A stretch of 64,000 nucleotides of DNA, taken from positions 930,001 to 994,000 of the forward strand of contig NZ_CP064031.1 in the NCBI RefSeq assembly GCF_049532895.1, written 5' to 3'. Each line of letters opens with the position of its first letter. Position 1 is the stretch's first letter. Shown piece after piece: positions 16,787 through 25,941 of this stretch. The DNA comes from Dyella_B acidisoli. GTDB taxonomy: Bacteria; Pseudomonadota; Gammaproteobacteria; Xanthomonadales; Rhodanobacteraceae. The position numbers and the translations under genes are program-made. Under the pieces are notes generated by a model. The model was given only the letters and a program-made list of their open reading frames with translations, was not told the origin of the DNA and did no database searches.

Positions 16787-16817
16787 GCAGAACAAATGGG
16801 CTCTATCGGGACTTTTC

Positions 16818-18128
16818 ATGTTCACCTACTACCTCCAGCTCGGTCTACGCAGCCTCCGGCGCAACCCGATGCTCACCGCACTGATGGTGATGGCGATCGG
16901 CTTCGGCGTGTCCGCATCGATGATTACCTACTCGGTATTCCGCGCCGTGTCGGGCAATCCGATTCCAGAAAAGTCATCGCAGCTGTTCGTGCCTCAGGTC
17001 GATAACTGGGGGCCGCAGCAAAACGAAAAGGGTGAGCCGCCCGGAGCGTTGGATTATATCGATGCCATAGCGTTGATGAGGGCGCATCAGGCTTCGCGCC
17101 AGACCTTGATTTATCCGGTCATGCTTTCTTCGCCTCAGCCGGGTTCCAGCAGTACGCTCGTTTCGACCGGTGGTTATGCGGTCATGAGCGACTTCTTTCC
17201 GATGTTCAATGTGCCTTTCTTGTACGGCAATGCCTGGACTGGCAGTGATGACGAGAAGCGCGCCGCAGATATCGTGCTTAGCGAAGAATTCAATCAGCGC
17301 ATGTTCGGCGGTGCGAACAGCGTAGGCAAGAACATTACCCTGTCGGGCCACGATTATCGCGTCGTCGGCGTGGCGAAGCACTGGGATCCATCGCCGCGCT
17401 TCTACGCGGTCTGGAGTGATAGCGCCTTTAGTGATTCGCCCGATTTCTATGTGCTGCTCAATCGCATGCTCGATCTGCAAATCGACACCTCGGGCAGAAA
17501 CAGCTGCCGCGGTCGGCTGGAATTCAATGGCTGGAATCAATGGCTGCAAAGCGACTGCGTGTGGATGATGCCCTGGGTCGAGTTGGATTCGTCCAGCGAA
17601 GTGGCGCGCTATCGCCAGTTCCTGGAAGCCTATGCTGCCGACCAACAACACGCAGGGCGTTTCGCGTGGTCGCCCAATATACGTTTGCGCAATGTGATGG
17701 GGTGGCTGGAGGAGCAGAAAGTCGTGCCGCCAGAAAGCCGCATTTCGCTGGCGGTGGCATCGGGCTTCTTCATCATCTGTCTGGTCAACACGATCGGATT
17801 GCTATTGGCGAAGTTTATGCGCCGTGCCGCTGAAATCGGCGTGCGTCGAGCGCTTGGTGCGACACGTCATGAAATTTACGCGCAGTACCTGGTGGAGGCC
17901 GGAGCGGTCGGGCTGGCCGGCGGTGTACTGGGCTTGGTGTTGACGGCGGCAGGCATGTCGGGTGTCGGCCTGCTGTTCGAGCCTGAGATTGCAAAGTTGG
18001 CGCATCTGGATGTTTCGCTGATTGGTCTGACGTTGATGGTGGCCATTCTGGCGACGATCGCGGCTGCGTTCTATCCAGCTTGGCGTGCAGCGCAAGTGCA
18101 GCCGGCGTGGCAACTGAAATCCAATTGA
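16818..18128 (+). CDS. FtsX/MacB-type ABC permease A1 (pair 1, A-type)
   Basis: 436 aa. One N-terminal helix (LTALMVMAIGFGVSASMITY), a large periplasmic MacB-PCD-like domain of about 240 residues, then three C-terminal helices. The coupling segment before the last helices reads EIGVRRALGA, a MacB hallmark. A-type features are the N-terminus MFTYYLQLGLRSLRRNP, YSVFRAVSGNPIPEKS, and the periplasmic Cys pair NSCRG...SDCVW. It ends with VQPAWQLKSN. It probably dimerises with B1, encoded 15 bp downstream. The substrate is unknown. Confidence 0.92.
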   Translation: MFTYYLQLGLRSLRRNPMLTALMVMAIGFGVSASMITYSVFRAVSGNPIPEKSSQLFVPQVDNWGPQQNEKGEPPGALDYIDAIALMRAHQASRQTLIYPVMLSSPQPGSSSTLVSTGGYAVMSDFFPMFNVPFLYGNAWTGSDDEKRAADIVLSEEFNQRMFGGANSVGKNITLSGHDYRVVGVAKHWDPSPRFYAVWSDSAFSDSPDFYVLLNRMLDLQIDTSGRNSCRGRLEFNGWNQWLQSDCVWMMPWVELDSSSEVARYRQFLEAYAADQQHAGRFAWSPNIRLRNVMGWLEEQKVVPPESRISLAVASGFFIICLVNTIGLLLAKFMRRAAEIGVRRALGATRHEIYAQYLVEAGAVGLAGGVLGLVLTAAGMSGVGLLFEPEIAKLAHLDVSLIGLTLMVAILATIAAAFYPAWRAAQVQPAWQLKSN

Positions 18129-18143
18129 GGCGAGGGAGCACGT

Positions 18144-19376
18144 ATGCAGATTCAACCTATTCTGGCTGCCCTACGTCGACACAAGGCCGGCACGTTGCTC
18201 ATTGCCTTGCAGATCGCCTTGACCCTGGCGATCGTGTGCAACGCACTGTTCATCATTCACCAGCGTCTGTCGCACCTTTCCGAACCTAGCGGTGTCGACG
18301 AAGCCAATCTGTTCGTGATCGAAAATTTCTGGGGAGTGCAGTACTCCACCCAGGAGGCGTCCTCTGAAATCAAGGCGGACCTGGCTGCGCTGCGCCAGCT
18401 CCCCGCCGTCGAGGATGCTGCACCGAGCAACAGCTATCCTCTGCGCGGCGGCGGTTGGGACAACTTCATTTCGTTGACGCCCGAACAGATCAAGCCGACA
18501 ACCGATGCCTCGGTGTACATCAGTGATGAGAGCCTGATACATACCTTGGGCGTCAAATTGATCGCCGGCCGAGACTTCACGCCCGATGAAGTACGCGACA
18601 TGGGGACGCGTGAGAACATCCACCCGCCCGTGGTTATCGTCAGCAAGGCCATGGCTGACAAGCTTTTCCCGGACGGCAATGCGCTAGGCAAGCCGCTCTA
18701 TTCGATGAGCGCAGAACCCACCGTCATCATCGGCATCGTCGAACGTTTGCAGCGCGAGGAGGTGAACACCTGGAGTGCACCCTTCGTCAATCAATCGTTG
18801 ATATGGCCCATGCGCCAGGCGATTCCGATTGGTCTCTACTACATTGTGCGCGCCAAGCCCGGACAGCTTGCCGCGGCGATGCAAGAGGCGCCCAAGGCGT
18901 TGTATGGGCGTAACCGTATGCGCATCATCGATTCTCATGATGGGCTCCTGAGCTTTGCGCAGGTACGCCAACGCGCTTACAACCGTGATCGCGGTATGGC
19001 AGTTCTGCTTGGCATCATCTGTGTCGTACTGCTGGCGATTACGGGTGCGGGCATTGTGGGCCTTACCAGCTTCTGGGTGGGACAACGTCGCAAGCAGATC
19101 GGCGTGCGACGCGCGCTGGGTGCCACGCATCGCGACATCCTGCATTACTTCCTTACCGAAAATCTGCTGATCAGCCTGGGTGGTATCGCGGTTGGCGTAC
19201 TGCTGACGTTCGGCCTGAATCTCTGGTTGGTCACGCGCTTCGAGTTGAGGGTGATGCCGTTGGCATACGTGCTCAGTGGCGTAGTGATCCTGCTACTGCT
19301 GGGTCAAGGCGCAGTGTTCGCACCGGCGCTGCGTGCATCGCGTGTATCACCCGTGGAGGCGACGCGGCCGGTATGA
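18144..19376 (+). CDS. FtsX/MacB-type ABC permease B1 (pair 1, B-type)
   Basis: 410 aa. B-type N-terminus MQIQPILAALRRHKAG, followed by helix 1 containing ALTLAIVCNALFII. A periplasmic domain and three C-terminal helices follow, with FWVGQRRKQIGVRRALGATH as the coupling segment. It ends SPVEATRPV. It lacks the Cys pair of the A-type proteins. RBS GAGGGAG lies about 9 bases before ATG 18144. Confidence 0.92.
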   Translation: MQIQPILAALRRHKAGTLLIALQIALTLAIVCNALFIIHQRLSHLSEPSGVDEANLFVIENFWGVQYSTQEASSEIKADLAALRQLPAVEDAAPSNSYPLRGGGWDNFISLTPEQIKPTTDASVYISDESLIHTLGVKLIAGRDFTPDEVRDMGTRENIHPPVVIVSKAMADKLFPDGNALGKPLYSMSAEPTVIIGIVERLQREEVNTWSAPFVNQSLIWPMRQAIPIGLYYIVRAKPGQLAAAMQEAPKALYGRNRMRIIDSHDGLLSFAQVRQRAYNRDRGMAVLLGIICVVLLAITGAGIVGLTSFWVGQRRKQIGVRRALGATHRDILHYFLTENLLISLGGIAVGVLLTFGLNLWLVTRFELRVMPLAYVLSGVVILLLLGQGAVFAPALRASRVSPVEATRPV

Positions 19377-19416
19377 GCATGCATTCGTCGAGGCGCAAGG
19401 GGAGGGAGTGATCGGC

Positions 19417-20733
19417 ATGCTTGCCTACTATTTCCGCTTAGGGGTGCGCAGCTTGCTGCGCAATCCGATTCTCACGATGCTGATGGTGTTGACCATCGGC
19501 ATTGGCGTTGCATCGTCGATGACCACCTACGCGGTGTTCCGCGCGGTTTCGGCCAATCCCTTGCCGGAGAAATCCTTGCAGCTGTTCGCGCCGCAGATCG
19601 ACATTTGGGGACCGCAGAGCCGTGCGCAGGGCGCTGATATGCCAGATGCGCTTACTTACACCGATGCGATGGCGTTGCTGCGAGACAAGAAAGCAAGGCG
19701 GCAGACCGCCATCTATCCGGTCAATCTCACGCTCGTTCCGCAGGACGAGCGTAGCGAGCCGTTCGCGATAAACGGTTATGCGGCCTATGCCGATTTCTTC
19801 TCCATGTTCAAGGCGCCGTTCCTCTATGGAGGGGCGTGGAACATGGCCCAGGATGATACACATGCGGCAGTGGTCGTAATCAGCAGTCAGCTCAATCAGC
19901 AATTGTTCCAGGGCTCTGACAGTGTGGGCAGCACCATCCGGCTGGACGATCACGATTACGAGATCGTGGGCGTAGTCGATGGCTGGAATCCAAAGCCGCG
20001 CTTTTACGATGTGAACAATTCCGACGGCTTCAACGATGCACCCGATATCTTCCTGCCGTTCACGCGGGGAATCGATTTGCAGATAAACACCAACGGCAAT
20101 ACCAACTGCTACGGCAGTGCCGGACGCAACCCGGGTTTCGATGGCTTCATACATTCCGATTGCGCCTGGGTGTCGTACTGGGCAGAGCTGCCGGATGCAA
20201 AAGCCGAAGCTGCTTATCGCGATTACCTCACGAACTATGCAGCGGACCAGAATCGCGCAGGGCGCTTTCATTGGAAGCCGTATATCACGCTGCGCAACCT
20301 CGTCGAATGGCTGGATTACGAAAAGGTCGTGCCACCCGAGACACGCATTTCGCTGTGGTTGTCGTTAGGTTTTCTGCTGGTGTGCCTGATCAACACGATC
20401 GGCCTGATGCTCGCAAAGTTCATGCGCCGCGCCGGGGAAATTGGCGTGCGTCGCGCCCTAGGTGCATCCCGCAAGGAAATCTGGACGCAGTTTCTCTTTG
20501 AGGCCGCCATGGTGGGCGTGGGTGGTGGTGTGGTTGGCGTGGTTTTCACTGGACTTGGCGCGCTGAGTGTCGGCCTGGTGTTCGAGCCGGATATTGCCAG
20601 GCTTGCTCGCGTCAATACTGGCTTGATCGGGCTGACGCTGGTGTGCGCATTGGTATCGACGCTTGCGGCAGCGTTCTATCCCATCTGGCGTGCATCAAGG
20701 GTGCAGCCCGCATGGCAGCTCAAATCAAATTGA
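19417..20733 (+). CDS. FtsX/MacB-type ABC permease A2 (pair 2, A-type)
   Basis: 438 aa from ATG 19417, chosen because it matches paralogue N-termini (MLAYYFRLGVRSLLRNP) and has GGAGG at 19401; the longer frame overlaps B1. A-type features are YAVFRAVSANPLPEKS, QIDIWGPQ (shared with A1 and A3), periplasmic Cys pair TNCYG...SDCAW, coupling motif EIGVRRALGAS, and C-terminus VQPAWQLKSN identical to A1. One helix at the N-terminus and three at the C-terminus. Confidence 0.92.
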   Translation: MLAYYFRLGVRSLLRNPILTMLMVLTIGIGVASSMTTYAVFRAVSANPLPEKSLQLFAPQIDIWGPQSRAQGADMPDALTYTDAMALLRDKKARRQTAIYPVNLTLVPQDERSEPFAINGYAAYADFFSMFKAPFLYGGAWNMAQDDTHAAVVVISSQLNQQLFQGSDSVGSTIRLDDHDYEIVGVVDGWNPKPRFYDVNNSDGFNDAPDIFLPFTRGIDLQINTNGNTNCYGSAGRNPGFDGFIHSDCAWVSYWAELPDAKAEAAYRDYLTNYAADQNRAGRFHWKPYITLRNLVEWLDYEKVVPPETRISLWLSLGFLLVCLINTIGLMLAKFMRRAGEIGVRRALGASRKEIWTQFLFEAAMVGVGGGVVGVVFTGLGALSVGLVFEPDIARLARVNTGLIGLTLVCALVSTLAAAFYPIWRASRVQPAWQLKSN

Positions 20734-20744
20734 AGGCGATGACG

Positions 20745-21971
20745 ATGCAGATAAGTCCCATCCTCGCCGCGCTCCGCTACCACAAGGCCGGCGTCGTGCT
20801 GATCGCCATGCAGATCGCTTTGACGCTGGCGATTGTGTGCAACGCCATGTTCATCATCCATCAGCGGTTGGTCCGTATGGATAAGCCCAGCGGCGTAGAG
20901 GAATCGGGCCTCTTGGTCGTGAAGAACGAATGGGCGGGTAAGCCGGCTACGGGCCAGATCGCATCGCTGATGGCGGCCGATCTCGACACCCTGCGGAAGA
21001 TGCCTGGCGTGGCGAACGTATACGCAACCAATACCTATCCCCTATCTAATGGTGGTTTCGCCAACGGCATCGGCCATAGTCCTGACAAGCGCAATTACGT
21101 TTCCGTAACGGCAGTCTATTTCTCGGATGAGAACACCCTTTCCACGCTGGGTCTGAAGCTGGTCGAGGGGCGCAATTTCAACGCTGATGAAATCAATGGA
21201 CTGGGTGATAACGACAAGATCGCACCGGCCGTGATCATCGTCACTCGCGAATTAGCGCGGCGGCTTTATCCGGATGGTTCGGCGCTCGGAAAAACCGCTT
21301 ATATCAGCAACGAGCCAAGCATCATCATCGGCATTGTCGACCGCCTGCAAATACCATGGGTGGACAACAGCATGGCGCGATGGGCTGATTGCTCCACGCT
21401 ATTGCCATTCCGGAACCTGGTGACCATCACGCATTACCTGATTCGCACACAGCCGGAGGAGATTGAGGATGTGGCGACACGTGTGCGCGCGACGCTATAT
21501 GCGACGCAGCGCCTGCGCGTCATTCGTCCCAAGGATGGCGTGAAGACGTTTGCGCAGGTGCGTGCCGCTGCCTATAAGAGTGATCGCGGCATGGCCATTT
21601 TGATGGGCGTCATCAGTGTGATTCTGGTGGCGACCACTGCTGCGGGCATCGTGGGTCTTGCCAGTTTCTGGGTTGGACAGCGCCGCAAGCAGATCGGTGT
21701 GCGGCGCGCATTGGGCGCCACCCGGCAGGACATCCTTGGCTATTTCCTTACCGAAAACCTGCTGATCTGCATGGCAGGTGTCGTGCTGGGTGGATTGCTG
21801 GCGATCGGATTGAATCTCTGGCTGATGAAACAGTTCGAGATGGAACGGATTGCGCCGGGTTATGTACTGGCCGGCGTGGCGATGCTGCTTTTGCTGGGGC
21901 AGTGCGCCGTATTCGCACCGGCGTGGCGTGCGTCGCACGTGCCGCCGGTGGAAGCGACGCGATCGGTATGA
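20745..21971 (+). CDS. FtsX/MacB-type ABC permease B2 (pair 2, B-type)
   Basis: 408 aa from ATG 20745 (MQISPILAALRYHKAG), with GAAGG 9-13 bases upstream; longer in-frame starts run back into A2. Helix 1 contains ALTLAIVCNAMFII. The coupling segment FWVGQRRKQIGVRRALGATR is nearly identical to B1. It ends PPVEATRSV. No periplasmic Cys pair. Confidence 0.92.
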   Translation: MQISPILAALRYHKAGVVLIAMQIALTLAIVCNAMFIIHQRLVRMDKPSGVEESGLLVVKNEWAGKPATGQIASLMAADLDTLRKMPGVANVYATNTYPLSNGGFANGIGHSPDKRNYVSVTAVYFSDENTLSTLGLKLVEGRNFNADEINGLGDNDKIAPAVIIVTRELARRLYPDGSALGKTAYISNEPSIIIGIVDRLQIPWVDNSMARWADCSTLLPFRNLVTITHYLIRTQPEEIEDVATRVRATLYATQRLRVIRPKDGVKTFAQVRAAAYKSDRGMAILMGVISVILVATTAAGIVGLASFWVGQRRKQIGVRRALGATRQDILGYFLTENLLICMAGVVLGGLLAIGLNLWLMKQFEMERIAPGYVLAGVAMLLLLGQCAVFAPAWRASHVPPVEATRSV

Positions 21972-22016
21972 ACGGATTTAACGCGATAACGACGAACAAA
22001 AACGGGGAGGCATCCG

Positions 22017-23342
22017 ATGCTCGGCTATTACCTTGATTTGGCACTGCGTAGTCTGAAACGAAGCCCGGGGCTCACCACGCTGATGATCCTCATAGTGGGG
22101 TTCGGCGTAGCTGCATCCATGACCAGCTATTCCGTGTTCCGTGCCGTGTCGGGCGATCCGATTCCATGGAAGTCATCTCGGCTTTTTGTACCGCAGATCG
22201 ACATGTGGGGGCCGAAGGGGCGTAGGGACGGCACCAACAATAACGAGCCACCGGATGCGATGGATTACACCGATGCCGTAGCGATGATGCGTGAGCATCG
22301 CGCCAAGTATCAGTCCGCGATGTATCGCGTGTCGCCGTCGATCGTTCCGCCCGACGCAAGCAAGCATCCGATCAATGTCGGCGGCCATGCCGTGTACAGC
22401 GAGTTCTTTCCTATGCTCGATGTGCCGTTCAAGTTCGGCAATGCCTGGGGCGCGGATAGCGATGCGCAGCGTGCTGCCGTGATTGTGATCAGCGACAAGC
22501 TCAATCAAAAGCTGTTCGGCGGCGCCAACAGTATCGGCAAGACCGTCAACATCGACGGCAAGGATTATCGCGTCACCGGTGTGTTGGACAACTGGAGCCC
22601 CAAACCGGTGTTCTATGACGTCGTAAATACCGGCGGGTTCACGACCGGGCAGGAGGACGTGTTCTTGCCCTTCACTCGCGCCATCGATGTAGGCATGCCC
22701 AACGACGGCAATACCAATTGCGCGGAGATTCCCAAAGGGTCGGGCTTCGTCGGTCTGCAGCAATCCTCGTGCATCTGGATTTCCTACATGGCTGAGCTGG
22801 ACGACAAGGCTGCGGCCTCCGCTTATAAGGATTATCTGGACGGCTACTTCCGCGACCAGAAAGCCGCCGGCCGTTTCGACTGGCCCGTGAACAACCGGCT
22901 GCGCGATCTGCCAGCATGGCTGGACAGCGAGCACGTCGTGCCGAGCGATACCAAGATTTCGCTGATGGTCGCACTGGGTCTGCTGGTGGCTTGCCTGGTG
23001 AATACCGCGGGCTTGTTGCTGGCGAAATTCCTGCGCCGTAGTTCGGAGATCGGCGTACGCCGCGCGTTGGGTGCGCCGCGCATGGCCATCTATATGCAGT
23101 TTCTGATCGAAGCGGGCATGGTCGGACTGACCGGCGGTGTACTGGGCCTGATGTTGACCTGGGTAGGTGTGCGCTGCGTCAGTTGGGTGTTGCCCAAGGA
23201 AATCGCTTCGTTGGCACACGTCGATCTCGCTTTGCTGATGCTTACCTTGGCGGTAGCGGTGCTCGCCACGATGCTGGCTGGGCTCTATCCCACCTTCCGC
23301 GCTTCGCGCGTGCAGCCTGCGCTGCAGCTGAAAACAAACTAG
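22017..23342 (+). CDS. FtsX/MacB-type ABC permease A3 (pair 3, A-type)
   Basis: 441 aa. N-terminus MLGYYLDLALRSLKRSP, then YSVFRAVSGDPIPWKS and QIDMWGPK. The periplasmic Cys pair is TNCAE...SSCIW. The coupling motif is EIGVRRALGAP, the end VQPALQLKTN. GGGGAGG lies 7 bases upstream of ATG 22017. It clusters with A1 and A2 by the FRAVS and WGP motifs. Confidence 0.92.
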   Translation: MLGYYLDLALRSLKRSPGLTTLMILIVGFGVAASMTSYSVFRAVSGDPIPWKSSRLFVPQIDMWGPKGRRDGTNNNEPPDAMDYTDAVAMMREHRAKYQSAMYRVSPSIVPPDASKHPINVGGHAVYSEFFPMLDVPFKFGNAWGADSDAQRAAVIVISDKLNQKLFGGANSIGKTVNIDGKDYRVTGVLDNWSPKPVFYDVVNTGGFTTGQEDVFLPFTRAIDVGMPNDGNTNCAEIPKGSGFVGLQQSSCIWISYMAELDDKAAASAYKDYLDGYFRDQKAAGRFDWPVNNRLRDLPAWLDSEHVVPSDTKISLMVALGLLVACLVNTAGLLLAKFLRRSSEIGVRRALGAPRMAIYMQFLIEAGMVGLTGGVLGLMLTWVGVRCVSWVLPKEIASLAHVDLALLMLTLAVAVLATMLAGLYPTFRASRVQPALQLKTN

Positions 23343-23352
23343 GAGCTTCGCC

Positions 23353-24606
23353 ATGAACCTGCATCCCATGATCGCAGCACTGCGCAAGCACAAGGCCGGC
23401 GTCGTGCTGATCGCCCTGCAGATCGCGGTGACCCTCGCCATCGTCTGCAATGCGATCTTCATCATTTATGCGCGTATAGAAAATGTACGCCGGCCCACAG
23501 GGCTGGTCGAAAGCGATGTGTTCCTGGTCACCCAGCAATGGGTCGGTGCGCCCAGCGGTGATGATCCCGCCAGCATTCAGAAGCTCGATGCCATGTTGCG
23601 TGAGGATCTGAATGCACTACGTGCATTACCTGATGTGGAGTCCGTGGCGCCGACGAACTCCGTGCCGCTGCTGCCATCGAGCTGGAACGGTTCCGCTGCC
23701 CTGAAACCAGGTACCGATCTGCGCTCGGGTAACGCGCGCACCACCTTCTATTTCGGCGACGAGCAATGGCTGAAAACATTGGGATTGCATCTGGTTGCCG
23801 GTCGCGATTTCACTGCGGCTGATGTGACCAATATGGGCTTCCGAGCCAACACGCAGCCCGACATCGTGATCGTTACCAAGGCGCTGGCAGACAAGCTGTT
23901 CCCAGAGGCGAACGCGGTTGGCAAGGTGATTTACCTCAATGGCGACTCCAAGCCGACCACCATCATCGGCGAAGTGGAGCGTCTGCAGGTGCCTTCCGTG
24001 GGCAGTTGGGCCAGCAGCTTTGTTTGGAACTCGACCATCCAGCCGATTCGGCTCAATGGCAACTTCTCACGCTACGTGGTGCGCGCCAAGCCGGGTCGGT
24101 TGGAGGCGGCCATGCGTGCGGTGCCGTCCGCGCTGTATACGGTCAGTCCAATGCGGGTGCTTGATGACGACAGCGTCAAGTCGTTCAAAGACATTCGCGC
24201 CGAAGCCTATCGTGCCGACATTGGCATGGCGGCACTGATGGGGGCAGTGTGCCTCATCTTGCTCGCGGTAACGGCGGCGGGCATCGTGGGTCTGACCAGT
24301 TTCTGGGTCGGTCAGCGTCACCGACAGATCGGTGTGCGTCGCGCGCTGGGTGCACGCAAGATCGACATCCTGCGCTACTTCCAGCTTGAGAACCTGATGA
24401 TCGCAGGCATCGGTGCAGTAGTCGGCGTTGCGCTCGCAGTCGGTTTGAACCGCCTGTTGATGAGCAAATTCGAGATGCAGAGCATGCCTGTCTATTACGT
24501 GCTCGTGGGTCTCGCGGTCGTCATGACGCTGGGGCAGATCGCCGTATTCGTACCGGCGCGACGCGCGTCGAACGTGCCGCCGGTGGTGGCGACGCGGTCG
24601 GTTTAG
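23353..24606 (+). CDS. FtsX/MacB-type ABC permease B3 (pair 3, B-type)
   Basis: 417 aa. N-terminus MNLHPMIAALRKHKAG and helix 1 with AVTLAIVCNAIFII. The coupling segment is FWVGQRHRQIGVRRALGARK. It ends PPVVATRSV. GGAGC sits 7 bases upstream. The gene begins 10 bp after A3. Confidence 0.92.
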   Translation: MNLHPMIAALRKHKAGVVLIALQIAVTLAIVCNAIFIIYARIENVRRPTGLVESDVFLVTQQWVGAPSGDDPASIQKLDAMLREDLNALRALPDVESVAPTNSVPLLPSSWNGSAALKPGTDLRSGNARTTFYFGDEQWLKTLGLHLVAGRDFTAADVTNMGFRANTQPDIVIVTKALADKLFPEANAVGKVIYLNGDSKPTTIIGEVERLQVPSVGSWASSFVWNSTIQPIRLNGNFSRYVVRAKPGRLEAAMRAVPSALYTVSPMRVLDDDSVKSFKDIRAEAYRADIGMAALMGAVCLILLAVTAAGIVGLTSFWVGQRHRQIGVRRALGARKIDILRYFQLENLMIAGIGAVVGVALAVGLNRLLMSKFEMQSMPVYYVLVGLAVVMTLGQIAVFVPARRASNVPPVVATRSV

Positions 24607-24635
24607 CGTCAACGGACAATCACGAGGGGAGCGTC

Positions 24636-25940
24636 ATGTTGTCCTACTACTTCAGTCTCGCATTGCACAGCCTGAAGCGGAACCGCGTGCTTACCGCGCT
24701 GATGGTGCTCGCCATTGCGCTTGGCATCGGTGCAAGCATGACCACGCTGACGGTGCTGCATGTGCTTTCCGGCGATCCGCTGCCTGGACGCAGCGGATCG
24801 CTGTACTACCCGCAGATCGATCCGCGCGATATGAACGACTACGGGCCGAATGTCGAGCCGCCGGATCAGCTCGCCTGGACTGACGGCATGTACTTGCTGA
24901 AAGCCAAGCGTGCCAGCAGGCAAGCACTCATGACGGAAGGGATGGTTCCGCTGCAGCCAACCGAGTCGAATGTCGATCCCTTCCAGACCAGCGCGCTCTA
25001 TACCACGGCCGATTTCTTTCCGATGTTCGGTGTGCCGTTCCAATTTGGCCAAGGCTGGAATGCAAACGAAGATGAAGGCAAAGCGCGCGTCGCTGTGATC
25101 AGTGCTTCATTGAACGACAAGCTGTTTGGTGGCGGCAATAGCGTAGGCAAAGAGCTCAGGCTGCAGGAAACGAGCTTTCGCATCGTGGGCGTGTTAGGTG
25201 ATTGGCATCCCAATCCTCACTTCTATCAGCTCTATATGGGCAGTTATGCAAGCGATGAGGATGTGTACGTTCCGCTATCGACGTCGCGCGATCTGAAGAT
25301 GGAGCATGACGGTTCGACAGACTGTTGGGGCAACACCGGTGGCGATCAGGACAATCTGGAGCGCGTGAATTGCACGTGGCTGCAGTTCTGGGTGCAACTG
25401 GACAAGCCTGCTGATGTGGAGGCATACAAGTCTTTCCTGACTCATTACTCGCAAGATCAGCACGCAATGGGCCGTTTCGAGCGCCCGCCCAACGTACGTT
25501 TGCGCAACGTCATGCAATGGCTGGACTACCAACACGTCGTGCCGAGTGATGCGCGTTTGCAGACATGGTTGTCCGTGGGGTTTCTCGTCGTTTGTCTGGT
25601 CAACACCGTGGGCCTGATGCTGTCGAAGTTCATGCGCCGCTCTGCGGAATTGGGTGTGCGGCGCGCGCTGGGAGCTTCGCAGCGGGCGCTGTTCGGGCAG
25701 TTGCTGATGGAATCCGGCGTCATTGGCCTTGCTGGCGGCACTGGGGGATTGCTGTTGGCGATGCTCGGCCTTTGGCTGGTGCGGCAGCAACCTGCCGGTT
25801 ACGCCAGCCTTGCGCACATGGATGTTTCGATGTTGCTGGCTACTTTCACGCTGGCAGTGCTTGCCAGTTTGCTGGCCGGCGTACTGCCGGCGTGGCGTGC
25901 CTGCCGTATTACTCCGGCACTGCAGCTAAAGGCGAATTGA
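24636..25940 (+). CDS. FtsX/MacB-type ABC permease A4 (pair 4, A-type)
   Basis: 434 aa. N-terminus MLSYYFSLALHSLKRNR; the post-helix motif changes to TLTVLHVLSGDPLPGRS, which defines the second subgroup (A4-A6). Periplasmic Cys pair TDCWG...VNCTW. Coupling motif ELGVRRALGAS; C-terminus ITPALQLKAN. B4 starts one base after its stop codon, so the two are likely translated together. Confidence 0.92.
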   Translation: MLSYYFSLALHSLKRNRVLTALMVLAIALGIGASMTTLTVLHVLSGDPLPGRSGSLYYPQIDPRDMNDYGPNVEPPDQLAWTDGMYLLKAKRASRQALMTEGMVPLQPTESNVDPFQTSALYTTADFFPMFGVPFQFGQGWNANEDEGKARVAVISASLNDKLFGGGNSVGKELRLQETSFRIVGVLGDWHPNPHFYQLYMGSYASDEDVYVPLSTSRDLKMEHDGSTDCWGNTGGDQDNLERVNCTWLQFWVQLDKPADVEAYKSFLTHYSQDQHAMGRFERPPNVRLRNVMQWLDYQHVVPSDARLQTWLSVGFLVVCLVNTVGLMLSKFMRRSAELGVRRALGASQRALFGQLLMESGVIGLAGGTGGLLLAMLGLWLVRQQPAGYASLAHMDVSMLLATFTLAVLASLLAGVLPAWRACRITPALQLKAN

Positions 25941-25941
25941 C

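Noticed and set aside
22173..23465. 430-codon open frame on the minus strand opposite permeases A3/B3 (and similar long antisense frames under the other permeases)
   Set aside because: High-GC shadow frame: Arg/His/Gln-rich composition, no domain, no RBS, and the plus strand encodes clear conserved permeases.
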